Positions 1 to 8,452 of a stretch of 45,805 nucleotides of DNA are shown piece after piece. The first letter of the stretch is position 1; each line of letters begins with the position of its first letter. The position numbers and the translations under genes were made by a program. The notes beneath the pieces were generated by a model, which was not told where the DNA came from, ran no database searches, and saw only the letters and a program-made list of their open reading frames with translations. This DNA is from Pseudomonadota bacterium (GTDB taxonomy: Bacteria; Pseudomonadota; Alphaproteobacteria; Acetobacterales; Acetobacteraceae), in NCBI GenBank assembly GCA_021801255.1, contig JAJYYH010000044.1, positions 1 to 45,805 on the forward strand, in the 5' to 3' direction.

Positions 1-321
1 CCCGAGTTGGTTCCAGAGGTGACGCGCGACGAGCGGAATGCCCAGTTCGAACACGGCGTCGATCGCGATATCGGCCGGCCCGCCGCGAGTGGCGTCCTGC
101 GACGGATCGCTGCTCTCACCCTCACCCTCACCCAGAATGCGGTTGATGCTGCGGACCAGGCGTGGGAGGGCGGCGTGATCGACTTGATCGGCGCGGCCGA
201 AGCTATGGATGACCCGGGCTTCTCTGCGTTTTGCGGCGGCGTTCCAGACGGCCTCGGCGAGGGCGTAGTAGGTGACGGTTGAGCCGTCGCGGTTGTGACG
301 CTGCGTCGCACGAAGGTACAT
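1..321 (-). CDS. IS1634-family transposase, N-terminal part (cut by window edge)
   Basis: An open frame runs from an ATG at 321 to the window edge, giving the first 107 residues of a DDE transposase. The N-terminus reads MYLRATQRHNRDGS, followed by an IHSFGRAD motif at about residue 38, the typical start of IS1634-type (IS4 superfamily) transposases. A later stretch with ELGIP and HLWNQLG fits the DUF4277-like region of that family. A short GEGEGES run comes from a CACCCT-rich repeat at 117-132. The catalytic domain lies outside the window. I could not define the terminal inverted repeat, so the element boundary to the right of 321 is unknown. Confidence 0.8.
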   Translation of the reverse strand, partial: MYLRATQRHNRDGSTVTYYALAEAVWNAAAKRREARVIHSFGRADQVDHAALPRLVRSINRILGEGEGESSDPSQDATRGGPADIAIDAVFELGIPLVARHLWNQLG

Positions 322-527
322 GCCGCATTTTTAGCGTATCATCACAATTCTTTCAATAAGAATATCTCGAGTCGTGTGCCTCACTTTTGGAAGAATTCCC
401 CGCCGCGAAATCTTGGAAAACAGGCAAAATCAACGCGTTACGTTGCCCCGTAGATCCTCAATATGCCCAATGACCGCGAACCCGGGCAAGAGTGCCGCGC
501 CGATGGCTGCCCGCGGGCGGCCGGCGG
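322..527. other. Non-coding gap between IS fragment and DHOD-like gene
   Basis: No supported gene. The stretch is A/T-rich up to about 440 and holds a perfect 6-bp inverted repeat, ATTCTT at 347-352 and AAGAAT at 358-363, separated by 5 bases. The right end of the insertion sequence probably falls here, but no clear terminal repeat is visible. Confidence 0.4.
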
Positions 528-1538
528 TTACGGCAAGGGCGCCGCGTAGTTCTGCAACAACGCGATATAATCGCCACGATCGGCATCATCCGGCCAGCCG
601 CCCGCCGCCCGGCTCATCCGCCCCCGCAGCGCGGCGAGGGTGGCGAAGCCGCGCGCCTCGCCCCAGCGTTGCAACCCCGCCAGCAGGCCGCGCAGATGGT
701 CCGGGCCGTGGCGCAGCAGGGCGGCGGTGGTCATCACCGCGTCGGCGCCCACCAGCAGATATTTTATCACCTCGTCCGCCGTCTCGACCCCGGTGCTGGC
801 GGCAATCTCGGCGCGCAGCGTGCCTGCCAGCGCGCCGATCCACAATAGGCCGGGGCGGATCTCGGCGGCGCTGCTCAGTGTCGGCTGCCGCCAGAGGCGC
901 AACGTCGCGAGATCGATATCGGGCTGGTAGAAACGGTTGAACAGCACGAACCCATCCGCCCCCGCCGCGTCCAGCCGGCGGATCACCGCGCCCGGGGCGC
1001 TGAAGCCGGGGCTGAGTTTCATACTCACCGGAATATTCACCGCCCGCTTCACCACGCCGAGCACGTCTTCATGGCGCTGCTCTACCGCCTTGCTGTCGAG
1101 CCGCGGATCGGTCGGGGGGAAATAGACGTTGAGTTCGATCGCCTGCGCGCCGGCTTGCGCGGCCAGGGTAGCGTAGCGGGTCCAGCCCGCGTCGGTCACG
1201 CCGTTCAGGCTCGCGATCACCGGAATGTCGAGCGCGGCGCGAGCGCGGGCGATCAGCTCTAGCTGGTGGTGCGGTCCGGTTTCGGGTAGGCTGCCTTCGG
1301 GAAAAAATCCGCGGGCTTCGGCAAAACCGCTGGCGAGGTCGTCGAGGCGGTCGCGCAGCGCGGTCTCGGCAGCGATCTGCTCCTCGAACAGCGATGGCAG
1401 CACCACTGCCGCCGCCCCGGCGTCTTCCAGCCGGCGCAGGCCTGCAAGTGATCCGGTCAGCGGCGAGGCCGAGGCGATCAAGGGATTTTTCAGTGCTAGC
1501 CCGAGATAGCGTGTCCTGAGGTCCATGGCGCGCGTCAC
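528..1538 (-). CDS. Dihydroorotate dehydrogenase-like flavoprotein (PFOR-associated)
   Basis: A TIM-barrel protein of the DHOD-like family, 336 residues from a GTG at 1538 or 332 from an ATG at 1526. The N-terminus (LRTRYLGLALKNPLIASASP) matches class 1 DHODs. A C-terminal LLVGADAVMTTAALLRHGP segment fits the FMN-phosphate site. The loop that normally reads NLSCPN and carries the catalytic Cys is here ELNVYFPP, with neither Cys nor Ser, so true dihydroorotate oxidation is unlikely. The GTG start overlaps the nifJ stop (GTGA), indicating translational coupling. DHOD-like proteins of this type are commonly found beside nifJ. The substrate is unknown to me; a flavin-dependent electron-transfer role with the oxidoreductase is inference. 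Confidence 0.8.
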   Translation of the reverse strand: MTRAMDLRTRYLGLALKNPLIASASPLTGSLAGLRRLEDAGAAAVVLPSLFEEQIAAETALRDRLDDLASGFAEARGFFPEGSLPETGPHHQLELIARARAALDIPVIASLNGVTDAGWTRYATLAAQAGAQAIELNVYFPPTDPRLDSKAVEQRHEDVLGVVKRAVNIPVSMKLSPGFSAPGAVIRRLDAAGADGFVLFNRFYQPDIDLATLRLWRQPTLSSAAEIRPGLLWIGALAGTLRAEIAASTGVETADEVIKYLLVGADAVMTTAALLRHGPDHLRGLLAGLQRWGEARGFATLAALRGRMSRAAGGWPDDADRGDYIALLQNYAAPLP

Positions 1539-4500
1539 CCTGAAACAGGAACCGGCGGGTGGAACCGACTGGCCTGCCAGCCCGCCATTTCCTCATAGGT
1601 GCGGTATTTCTCGGCGATCGCCGCCTGGGCCAGGGCGAGAAGTGCCGCCGCTTCCCCTGGCCGGGTCTCGGCCAGCGCGCGGTAACGGATTTCCTGATAG
1701 GCGTAGTCGCGGAAGGCAATCGTTGGACGCGGCGAGTCGAGGCGAAACGGATTTTCGCCGATGTCGCGCATCGCCGGATCGTAGCGGAACAGCGGCCAAT
1801 AGCCGCACGCCACGGCAAGATCCTGCTGCGAAAGCCCCTGGCGCAAATCATAGCCATGCGCGATGCAAGGTGAATAGGCCAGAATAAGTGCTGGGCCGGG
1901 ATAGGCCTCGGCCTCGCGGAAGGCGAGCAGCGTCTGCTGCGGATTGGCGCCCATCGCCACCTGCGCGACATAGACATTGCCGTAGGCGATCGCCTGCAGC
2001 GCCAGATCCTTGCGCACGGTGCGCTTGCCGGCGGCGGCGAAGCGGGCGATGGCGCCGAGCGGCGTCGCTTTCGAGGCCTGCCCGCCGGTGTTCGAATAGA
2101 CTTCGGTGTCCAGCACCAGGACGTTGACATCGCGCCCGCTGGCCAGCACATGATCGAGCCCGCCATACCCGATGTCATAGGCCCAGCCATCGCCGCCGAC
2201 GAGCCAGATGCTGCGGCGGACGAGATAATCGGCGACCGAGAGCAGATCGCGCGCGGCGGGGTCGGCGCCGAGCGCCGTCAGTTGGCGGGTGAGTGCGGCG
2301 AGCCGGGCGCGCTGGGCGCGAATTTCAGATTCCTGGCGCTGTGGGGCGGCGAGGATCTCGGCAACCAGTGCCGTCCCGAGGCGTGGCGCCAGTGTCTCCG
2401 CCAACCGGCGCGCGAGCGCCACGTGCTGGTCGGCGGCGAGGCGGAAGCCCAGGCCGAATTCCGCGTTATCCTCGAATAGCGAATTGGACCAGGCCGGGCC
2501 GCGGCCCTCGGCGTTCTTCGTCCACGGTGTCACCGGCAGATTGCCACCATAGATCGAGGAGCAGCCGGTGGCATTGGCCACCATCGCGCGATCGCCGAAT
2601 AATTGTGAGAGCAGCTTAAGATAGGGGGTCTCGCCGCAGCCAGCGCAGGCGCCGGAGAAGGCAAAGAGCGGCTCCAGGAACTGCACGCCGCGGACATTGG
2701 CGAAATCGACGCGCGCGCGATCGTTGATTGGCAAAGCCTCAAAGAATTTAATGCGCGGGCGCTCGGCTACGGCGCGATCCTGCTTGGGATGGAGATCGAT
2801 TGCTTTCCGCCCCGGCATAGTGACGCTGAACGCCGGGCAGGCCTCGACGCAGAGACCGCAGCCGGTGCAATCCTCGAGATAGAGTTGCAAGGTGAAGGCG
2901 ACGTCGGGAAAGCCGCGCACGTTGATGGGGGCGGCGCAAAATCCCTCCGGCGCGTCTTTGAGCCGGGCCGCGTCGTAGTATTTGGCGCGGATCACGCCGT
3001 GCGGGCAGACGAAGCTGCACTGGCCACATTGCACGCAGGACGTGGGATCCCAGATCGGCACGTCCTCGGCGATGTCGCGCTTTTCATAGCAAGCGGTGCC
3101 GGAGGGGAAGGTGCCCTCGGCGGGCATCAGGCTCACGGGGATATCATCGCCGCGCCCATCCAGCATCAGCGCGGTGACGGCGCGGACGAAGTCCGGCGCC
3201 GCCGCAGGCACCGGCGGCGGCCGATCCCAGGTCGCGGTGACGGCGGTGGGGATCGCCACTTCCTGGAGCCGTGCGAGCGTGCCATCGATCGCGCGGAAGT
3301 TTCGCTCGACGATTTCTTCGCCCTTGCGCGCATAGGTTTTGCGTACGGCATCCTTGATCCGCGCGATCGCCTCGGTGCGGGGAAGCACGCCGGCAATGGC
3401 GAAAAAACAGGTTTGCAGGATGGTGTTGGTGCGCCCGCGCAGGCCGACCTCCTCGGCGGTGCGCGAGGCGTCGATCACGAAGAGCTTGAGGCCGAGCGCC
3501 AGAATACGCGCCTGCATCGTGCGCGGCAGATGCCCCCAAATCTCATCCGGTCCATAAGGGCTGTTGAGCAAAAGCGTGGCGCCGGGAGCGGCGAGGCGCA
3601 GGATGTCGCGCCGGCCGACGAAGCCCCAATGGTGGCAGGCGATGAAATTCGCGTGCCCGATCAAATAGGGTGCCGCGATCGGCCGTGGCCCGAAGCGCAG
3701 ATGGGAAACCGTCTCGGCCCCGGATTTGTGCGAATCATAGACAAAATAGCCCTGCGCGTAGCGTCCGGCATCCTCGCCAATGATTTTGACACTGTTCTTG
3801 TTGGCGCCCACCGTGCCATCGGCGCCGAGACCGTAGAACACCGCGCGCACTTCGTCCGCGGGCTCGATCGCGAAGCCCGGATCAATGTCGAGGCTGGTAT
3901 GGCCGACATCGTCGGTGATGCCGACCGTGAAGCCCTGACGCGGCGCCGCGCGCGCCAGTTCGTCGAACACCGCCTTGGCCATCGCCGGGGTAAAATCCTT
4001 GGACGAAAGCCCGAAGCGCCCGCCGATGATGCGCGGCAAGGCCGGCCGCGCGCCGCAAGCGAAGGCCTGGGCGAGCGTTGTCACCACGTCCTGATAGAGC
4101 GGCTCGCCCGGCGCCCCAGGCTCCTTGGTCCGGTCGAGCACCGCAACCGCGCGCACCGTCGCCGGCAGGGCCGCGAGAAAAGCCTCGGCGGCGAAGGGGC
4201 GGAACAGCCGCACCTGCAGCACGCCGAGCTTTTCGCCCCGCGTGCGGAGCACCTGGGCGGTTTCCCGCGCCGTTTCGGCGCCACTTCCCATCACCACCAA
4301 AACCCGCTCGGCATCGGCCGGGCCGTCATAGGCGAACAGACTGTAGCGCCGGCCGGTCACCGCGGCGAGGCGGTCCATCGCCGCCTGCACATGGCCAGGC
4401 ATGGCTGCGTAGAACGGGTTCACGGTCTCGCGCGCCTGGAAGAACGTATCGGGGTTATGCGCCGTGCCGCGCACCACCGGGTGCTCGGGATCGAGCGCGC

Positions 4501-5113
4501 GGGCCCGGTGGGCACGCACCAGATCGTCGTCGATTAAGGCGCGGATTTCAGCGTCATCAAGCAGAGTAAGGGTATTTACTTCATGGGACGTGCGAAAGCC
4601 ATCGAAGAAATGCAAGATCGGAACCCGCCCGGCGAGCGTTGCCATTTGCGCGATCAGCGCGAGATCATGGGCTTCTTGCACAGAGGCTGAGCACAGCAAG
4701 GCAAAACCCGCGCCGCGCACCGCCATCACATCGGAATGATCGCCAAAGATCGAGAGCGCCTGGGTCGCGACCGAGCGCGCCGCGACATGAAAGACAGAAG
4801 GCGTCAATTCGCCCGCGATCTTGAACATATTGGGCAGCATCAGGAGCAGCCCCTGCGAGGATGTGAAGGTGGTGGTGAGTGCCCCCGATTGCAGCGCGCC
4901 ATGCACCGCTCCGGCCGCGCCCCCCTCGCTTTGCATCTCCTGGACCACCGGCACGCTGCCCCAGATATTGCGCAAGCCGGCCGCCGTCCATTCATCGGCG
5001 AGTTCGGCCATGGTGGAGGAGGGCGTGATCGGGTAGATCGCGCAGACCTCATTCACCCGATAAGCGACATGGGCAACCGCGGTATTGCCATCCATCGTCG
5101 CGCGCTGGCTCAT
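1535..5113 (-). CDS. nifJ: Pyruvate:ferredoxin (flavodoxin) oxidoreductase
   Basis: Single-chain PFOR of 1192 residues, the usual family length. It oxidises pyruvate and CoA to acetyl-CoA and CO2 and reduces ferredoxin or flavodoxin in the cytoplasm. The N-terminal pyruvate-binding domain has YPITPSST at about residues 27-34. Two 4Fe-4S motifs follow, CVQCGQCSFVCP near 692 and CTGCGLCVEACP near 748. The TPP domain starts with GACAGCGET near 821 and contains GGDGWAYDIGYGG near 970 and NTGGQASKATP near 1005. I chose the ATG at 5113 (MSQRATMDGN) because it aligns with family N-termini and overlaps the preceding stop as ATGA; a frame open to 5194 adds unrelated residues. No nif genes lie nearby, so the role is probably fermentative or low-oxygen rather than nitrogen fixation. 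Confidence 0.96.
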   Translation of the reverse strand: MSQRATMDGNTAVAHVAYRVNEVCAIYPITPSSTMAELADEWTAAGLRNIWGSVPVVQEMQSEGGAAGAVHGALQSGALTTTFTSSQGLLLMLPNMFKIAGELTPSVFHVAARSVATQALSIFGDHSDVMAVRGAGFALLCSASVQEAHDLALIAQMATLAGRVPILHFFDGFRTSHEVNTLTLLDDAEIRALIDDDLVRAHRARALDPEHPVVRGTAHNPDTFFQARETVNPFYAAMPGHVQAAMDRLAAVTGRRYSLFAYDGPADAERVLVVMGSGAETARETAQVLRTRGEKLGVLQVRLFRPFAAEAFLAALPATVRAVAVLDRTKEPGAPGEPLYQDVVTTLAQAFACGARPALPRIIGGRFGLSSKDFTPAMAKAVFDELARAAPRQGFTVGITDDVGHTSLDIDPGFAIEPADEVRAVFYGLGADGTVGANKNSVKIIGEDAGRYAQGYFVYDSHKSGAETVSHLRFGPRPIAAPYLIGHANFIACHHWGFVGRRDILRLAAPGATLLLNSPYGPDEIWGHLPRTMQARILALGLKLFVIDASRTAEEVGLRGRTNTILQTCFFAIAGVLPRTEAIARIKDAVRKTYARKGEEIVERNFRAIDGTLARLQEVAIPTAVTATWDRPPPVPAAAPDFVRAVTALMLDGRGDDIPVSLMPAEGTFPSGTACYEKRDIAEDVPIWDPTSCVQCGQCSFVCPHGVIRAKYYDAARLKDAPEGFCAAPINVRGFPDVAFTLQLYLEDCTGCGLCVEACPAFSVTMPGRKAIDLHPKQDRAVAERPRIKFFEALPINDRARVDFANVRGVQFLEPLFAFSGACAGCGETPYLKLLSQLFGDRAMVANATGCSSIYGGNLPVTPWTKNAEGRGPAWSNSLFEDNAEFGLGFRLAADQHVALARRLAETLAPRLGTALVAEILAAPQRQESEIRAQRARLAALTRQLTALGADPAARDLLSVADYLVRRSIWLVGGDGWAYDIGYGGLDHVLASGRDVNVLVLDTEVYSNTGGQASKATPLGAIARFAAAGKRTVRKDLALQAIAYGNVYVAQVAMGANPQQTLLAFREAEAYPGPALILAYSPCIAHGYDLRQGLSQQDLAVACGYWPLFRYDPAMRDIGENPFRLDSPRPTIAFRDYAYQEIRYRALAETRPGEAAALLALAQAAIAEKYRTYEEMAGWQASRFHPPVPVSG

Positions 5114-6747
5114 GCCACATCTCCGCTTGGCTCGGGCAACATCTCGATCGCGTGGCAGGGGCACTGCTCGAAGCAGACCGCGCAGCCGGTGCATTTCGCG
5201 TAGTCATAGCGATAGCGATTGCCCGGGCCGAGCTTGATGATGGCGTCTTCCGGGCAGGCCGCGTAGCAATTGTCGCACTCGAAACAGACGCCGCACGAGA
5301 GGCAGCGCTGCGCCTCGCGCCGTGCCTCGGCGGGGGTGAGCCCGGCGGCGATCTCGGCGAAGCCGGAGCGGTCGGCGGGGGGGATCTCGCGCTGCGCCGC
5401 GGGGTCAGCGTCGCTGAACACCGGCAGATGCAGCATGGCGAAATTCACCAGCGGCGGAGATGCCGGCACAGCCTGGCTCACCCCGCGCAGCCAGGCATCG
5501 ATGTGACGCGCCGCGCGCTTGCCATGGCCGACCGCGACGGTCACGCTCCGTTGCGCCGGCACCATGTCGCCGCCGGCGAAAATGCCGGGGGCGCCGGTCA
5601 TCATGTCCGCTCCGACCGCCACCGTGCCGTCCGGGCGGATGTCGATCCCCGGCACGCGGCGGAGGAAGCCGCTTTCGGTGTCCTGGCCGAGCGCCAGCAC
5701 CACCGCATCGGCGGAAAGGGTCTCGATCTCGCCGGTCGGGACCGGGCGCCCCGCGGCATCGATGGTCATGCGTTCCACCGTGAGTTCGGCCCCGGCGATT
5801 TCCTTGATCGTTGTCAACCACTTGATTTTTACACCCTCGGCCAGCGCCTCGTCGGCCTCGAAAGCGTGCGCTGGCATATGCGCGCGGTCGCGGCGATAGA
5901 CGATGAGTGTCTCCTCGGCGCCGAGCCTTTGGGCGGTACGGGCGGCGTCCATCGCGGTGTTGCCACCACCATAGACCACCACGCGGCGGCCGAGCAGGGG
6001 GCGTTCCCCGGCGCTCACCTCGCGCAGCAGGCTAACGGCGTCGAGCACGCGCGCGGCATCGCGCGCCGGGATCTCGACGTGATGCGAGCGCTGCGCGCCG
6101 ATCGCCACGAACACCGCGGCGAATTTGCCGGCCGCGCGCTCGGCGAGCAGATCCTCGACCTTATGATTGAGCACGATCCGCACACCGAGGTCCGCGATGC
6201 GCGCCACTTCGCGGGCGAGTTCGGCGCGTGGCAGACGGTAGGCGGGAATGCCGAAATGCAGCATGCCGCCGGCCACCGGCCCGGCTTCGTGGATTTCGAC
6301 CGCATGGCCGAGCCGGGCGAGGTGATAGGCGCAGGAGAGCCCCGAGGGGCCGGCGCCGACAACAAGCACGCGCTTCCCCGGCCCCGGCGCCCCGCGCGGC
6401 AGCGCCCAACTCTCCGCGGCCGCGAGATCGCCAAGAAACCGCTCCACAGCGTGGATGCTCACGGCGGCGTCCAGTTCGTTGCGGTTACAGGCGCTCTCGC
6501 AGGGGTGGTAGCAGACCCGCCCGTGCGTTGCCGGCAGCGGGTTGTCCGCCACCAGACGTTCCCATGCGGCGTGGTACTGGCCGGCTTGGGCGAGCGCCAG
6601 CCAGGCCTGCACGTCCTCGCCGGCCGGGCAGGCGTTGTTGCAGGGCGGCAGCAGGTCGACATAGACCGGCCGGCGCGCGCGCACGGGTCCAGCGCCGGGG
6701 GCGGCGGTGAGATCGACTGCCTTGGTCATGTCGGAACGTTTCAGCAT
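5110..6747 (-). CDS. GltD-like FAD/NAD(P) oxidoreductase with 4Fe-4S clusters
   Basis: 545-residue iron-sulfur flavoprotein of the glutamate-synthase small-subunit type. The N-terminal Cys-rich domain (CNNACPAG near 36, then CYHPCESACNR) matches the GltD/DPYD helical Fe-S domain. The FAD site reads VVGAGPSGLSCAYHLA near 130, and the pyridine-nucleotide site VVVYGGGNTAMDAARTAQ near 260. The C-terminus adds an 8-Cys ferredoxin-like domain (CLSCGVCFECDNC near 485 and CTGCAVCFEQCP near 521). The ATG at 6747 is chosen because GAGGAGGG lies 6 bases upstream. It overlaps the pfkB stop by 7 bases and the nifJ start by 4, so it probably passes electrons between PFOR-linked ferredoxin and NAD(P). That partner role is inference. 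No large glutamate synthase subunit is present. Confidence 0.88.
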   Translation of the reverse strand: MLKRSDMTKAVDLTAAPGAGPVRARRPVYVDLLPPCNNACPAGEDVQAWLALAQAGQYHAAWERLVADNPLPATHGRVCYHPCESACNRNELDAAVSIHAVERFLGDLAAAESWALPRGAPGPGKRVLVVGAGPSGLSCAYHLARLGHAVEIHEAGPVAGGMLHFGIPAYRLPRAELAREVARIADLGVRIVLNHKVEDLLAERAAGKFAAVFVAIGAQRSHHVEIPARDAARVLDAVSLLREVSAGERPLLGRRVVVYGGGNTAMDAARTAQRLGAEETLIVYRRDRAHMPAHAFEADEALAEGVKIKWLTTIKEIAGAELTVERMTIDAAGRPVPTGEIETLSADAVVLALGQDTESGFLRRVPGIDIRPDGTVAVGADMMTGAPGIFAGGDMVPAQRSVTVAVGHGKRAARHIDAWLRGVSQAVPASPPLVNFAMLHLPVFSDADPAAQREIPPADRSGFAEIAAGLTPAEARREAQRCLSCGVCFECDNCYAACPEDAIIKLGPGNRYRYDYAKCTGCAVCFEQCPCHAIEMLPEPSGDVA

Positions 6748-7682
6748 GGCCTGCCCTCCTCGCTGAGGCGGCGGTAGCGTGCCGCCACGTCTTCCCGCCG
6801 CAACCGCGCGGTACCCACCCCGGCGACCGCGGCGGCGCCGGCCGCGAGCCCCCAGTCGAGTGCCGCATCAGGCGTCGCGCCACCCGCGAGGGCCAGTACC
6901 ATGGCCGCGAGGAACGCATCGCCGGCGCCAACCGCGCTCCTTACCGGCCCGGCCAGGGCGGGGCGGCGCAGCACGCCGGCCTCCGTCGCCAGAATCGCCC
7001 CGTCCGCGCCCAGGCTCACCGCAACCATCCGTGCCGCGCCGGAACGCACCAGGGCATGCGCTTCCGCCTCCTGCGCCGCCGGGTCGGGCAAGGCGCGGCC
7101 GACCAGGGATTCCAGTTCGCGCAGGCTGGGTTTCATCAATGCGATGCCGGCGCCGAGAGCCGCGCGCAGGGCGGGGCCGGAGCTGTCGAGCACGAAGCTC
7201 TGGCCGCGCGCGGTGGCCCGGCGTGCCGCCTCGGCATAGACCTCCGCCGGCACGCCGGGCGGCAGGCTGCCGCTGGCAACGACAAAGCCGCCCGCAGCCT
7301 CGTCGAGTGCCGCGAGTGCCGCGCGCCATTCCGCTTCGGCCAGGCTTGGCCCTTCGGGGACGAAACGGTACTCCTGCCCGCTGTCGGTTTCGCGCACGGT
7401 GAAGGATACGCGCGTGCGTCCGGCGATCGGCACCACCCGGTGGGGTACGCCGGATTCTTCGAGCAATTCGGTCAGGAACTGACCCGTCGCGCCGCCGCAG
7501 GCGAACACCGCCAGCGTTTCCCCGCCCAGCGCCTGGATCACGCGGGCCACGTTGATGCCGCCGCCACCGGGGTCGACATGCTCGTCGGTCGTACGGATCT
7601 TGTGCGTCGGGCGTATCACCGGCGCGGCGGTGGCGACATCGACCGCCGGGTTTAACGTGAGCGTGACGACGCGCCTGCTCAC
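6741..7682 (-). CDS. pfkB: PfkB-family sugar-phosphate kinase (6-phosphofructokinase II-like)
   Basis: Ribokinase-superfamily protein of 313 residues that phosphorylates a hexose phosphate, most likely fructose 6-phosphate. The N-terminus (TLTLNPAVDVA), the PGGGGINVARV sugar-binding motif near residue 38 and the SGQEYRFVPEGPSL stretch resemble E. coli Pfk-2. The catalytic GAGDAF motif is near 253. The start is a GTG at 7682 with AAGG directly in front, so the ribosome binding site is poorly placed. The 119-bp gap to the BON gene upstream may hold its own promoter. 1-phosphofructokinase or tagatose-6-phosphate kinase activity cannot be excluded by sequence. It sits between gluconeogenic ppsA and PFOR, within what looks like a low-oxygen carbon module. 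Confidence 0.85.
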   Translation of the reverse strand: MSRRVVTLTLNPAVDVATAAPVIRPTHKIRTTDEHVDPGGGGINVARVIQALGGETLAVFACGGATGQFLTELLEESGVPHRVVPIAGRTRVSFTVRETDSGQEYRFVPEGPSLAEAEWRAALAALDEAAGGFVVASGSLPPGVPAEVYAEAARRATARGQSFVLDSSGPALRAALGAGIALMKPSLRELESLVGRALPDPAAQEAEAHALVRSGAARMVAVSLGADGAILATEAGVLRRPALAGPVRSAVGAGDAFLAAMVLALAGGATPDAALDWGLAAGAAAVAGVGTARLRREDVAARYRRLSEEGRPC

Positions 7683-7801
7683 CTTGAAGCCCGCTGATCA
7701 AGTGAATTTGAAGAAATAATGCACGATAAAAACATTAATTTTTTTCGGTCGATTCTGGGGCGCGCGGGCATTCCCTTGCAAACCCTCACCTTCGTAAACT
7801 C
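7683..7801 (-). other. Short A/T-rich gap between BON gene and pfkB
   Basis: 119 bp with an A/T-rich core around 7705-7747, unlike the surrounding high-GC sequence. It could carry a secondary promoter for pfkB and the genes after it. I see no convincing -35/-10 pair and no U-tract terminator. Confidence 0.3.
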
Positions 7802-8452
7802 TCAGGGGACGACCGAGAGCTGGTTCTCGACCGCCGCGACGCCAGCGGCTGACCAGGCGGCGTTCTCGGCCGTGCGCCATGCCGCAAGACTCGGCACCTC
7901 GCCGCTCAGCGTCACCGTCGCGCCTTCCACCGCAACCGCGATCCGGCTGGCATCGAGTTCGGCGTGGCGTGCGAGGGCGCGATGCACTTTGCTGGCGATG
8001 TCGGGCGCGGCCGCGCCGGGGCGGACGACAATCTCGTTATTCACCGCCAGCACGCCCTCTAATTGCTGGATGCGGGCTTCGGCTTCCTGCTTCTGATACT
8101 GCCACTCCAGCGTGCCGATCAGGGTGACGATGCCACCCGCGACCTTGAAGCGGATATGTGCATCCGGGATCTGTGCGTCCCAGCGTAGCACGCTTGCCAC
8201 GCGCGCGGCGATTTCGTCGTCGGAATAGCGCCGGGATGAGGGCGGCTCGACCGCGATCTCCTGCACCAGGCCGCGCACGCCGCGCACATGCCAGACCGCG
8301 CGCTCGGCCGCGTGTTTCTCGGCGAGGCTCTCCACCACGCCGCCGAGATGGACGACACCGTCATGGACCGCGATGGTAATGCGCGCGGCATCGACATGCG
8401 GTGCCCATTCCAGTTCCTCGGCGATCGTTTGCCGCAAGCTTTGATCATCCAT
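7802..8452 (-). CDS. Triple BON-domain protein
   Basis: 216 residues containing three BON domains, roughly 1-70, 75-142 and 148-215. Each shows the pattern of an acidic helix, a V-x-L-x-G strand and a closing hydrophobic strand: GVVHLGGVV, GIVTLIGTL and ATVTLSGEV. BON domains are thought to bind phospholipids or hydrophobic ligands. There is no signal peptide or lipobox, so this copy is probably cytoplasmic, unlike OsmY. The start codon overlaps the ppsA stop by 8 bases, implying co-transcription. Cytoplasmic BON proteins beside PEP synthase occur in low-oxygen or stress loci of other proteobacteria; a stress role here is inference. Confidence 0.85.
   Translation of the reverse strand: MDDQSLRQTIAEELEWAPHVDAARITIAVHDGVVHLGGVVESLAEKHAAERAVWHVRGVRGLVQEIAVEPPSSRRYSDDEIAARVASVLRWDAQIPDAHIRFKVAGGIVTLIGTLEWQYQKQEAEARIQQLEGVLAVNNEIVVRPGAAAPDIASKVHRALARHAELDASRIAVAVEGATVTLSGEVPSLAAWRTAENAAWSAAGVAAVENQLSVVP

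Noticed and set aside
117-132. CACCCT short repeats at the left end, considered as a CRISPR or regulatory repeat
   Set aside because: They encode a GEGEGE run inside the transposase frame and are too short and few for an array.
2789-4537. 582-codon plus-strand frame opposite nifJ
   Set aside because: Antisense shadow with no recognisable motif; nifJ is complete.
7683-7710. Possible second FNR box before pfkB (TTCACTTGATCAGC on the minus strand)
   Set aside because: Several mismatches in the left half and a position too close to the GTG start for activation.
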